Source: an uncultured Oscillospiraceae bacterium
Lineage (GTDB): Bacteria > Bacillota > Clostridia > Oscillospirales > Oscillospiraceae
Assembly: GCA_900759385.1 (NCBI GenBank)
Contig: CAAEUZ010000035.1
Coordinates: 1 to 12,998, forward strand
Direction: 5' to 3'
DNA length: 12,998 nt
In this document: positions 12,973 through 12,998 of the stretch, one piece after another
How positions within the stretch are numbered: position 1 is the first letter of the stretch
Layout of the letters: each line of letters opens with the position of its first letter
The notes under the pieces: model-generated
The model's database searches: none
What the model was told of the DNA's origin: nothing
Seen by the model: the letters and a program-made list of their open reading frames with translations, nothing else
Translations under genes and position numbers: made by a program

Positions 12973-12998
12973 ATGTCCATGATTCAGTTTCCTGTCAT
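12973..12998 (+). CDS. Possible start of a plus-strand gene running off the window
   Basis: ATG at 12973 (MSMIQFPV) has GGAGG at 12960-12964, eight bases upstream. Only eight codons are visible. A different plus frame is open from 12801 to the end without a good start. Too short to identify. Confidence 0.25.

Noticed and set aside
12801..12998. 66-codon open plus-strand frame at the right edge
   Set aside because: It has no good start codon or ribosome binding site and a frame this long is not rare at this composition; a different frame has a better start at 12973.

Overview
The window looks like the chromosome of a spore-forming, GC-rich, anaerobic clostridium, probably of the Oscillospirales or gut 'Ruminococcaceae' type. 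This is inferred from three things: the sporulation genes yqfC, yqfD and ylbJ, a redox-sensing Rex repressor beside an S-layer-homology secreted protein, and strong GC bias at third codon positions. No species-level marker is present.

Layout, left to right. (1) Positions 1-266 hold three tandem copies of a 93-bp repeat, running off the left edge. (2) Positions 269-4804 are a minus-strand operon transcribed yqfC > yqfD > phoH > M32 carboxypeptidase > ybeY, with most junctions coupled by 4-base stop/start overlaps. It is the conserved Firmicutes yqfC-yqfD-phoH-ybeY block, but an M32 metallocarboxypeptidase sits where an HD-domain membrane phosphodiesterase gene (yqfF/pgpH) usually lies. (3) ylbJ (4908-5864) is on the plus strand and divergent from yqfC, so two sporulation transcription units share a 103-bp promoter region. 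(4) rex > SLH protein (7586-5908, minus) forms a two-gene unit with a consensus sigma-A promoter and a strong terminator. (5) trmB > exoA > dusB > ECF sigma factor > anti-sigma factor (11597-7771, minus) is a tightly packed run ending in a strong terminator. It joins tRNA modification and DNA repair to a membrane stress-response switch. (6) tRNA-Pro(UGG) (11892-11967, plus) is preceded by a truncated copy of itself and followed by a strong terminator. (7) From about 12,010 the composition falls visibly in GC. There are small phage or integrative-element-type genes, some apparently broken, which suggests the eroded end of an element inserted next to the tRNA.

Most genes are core housekeeping or sporulation genes. 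The parts that most merit a second look are the 93-bp repeat array, the 35-bp palindrome carrying two face-to-face promoters between trmB and tRNA-Pro, the M32 replacement in the phoH-ybeY block, the rex-SLH coupling, and the element remnant at the right end. I did not find a clear new defence or biosynthetic system in the window.
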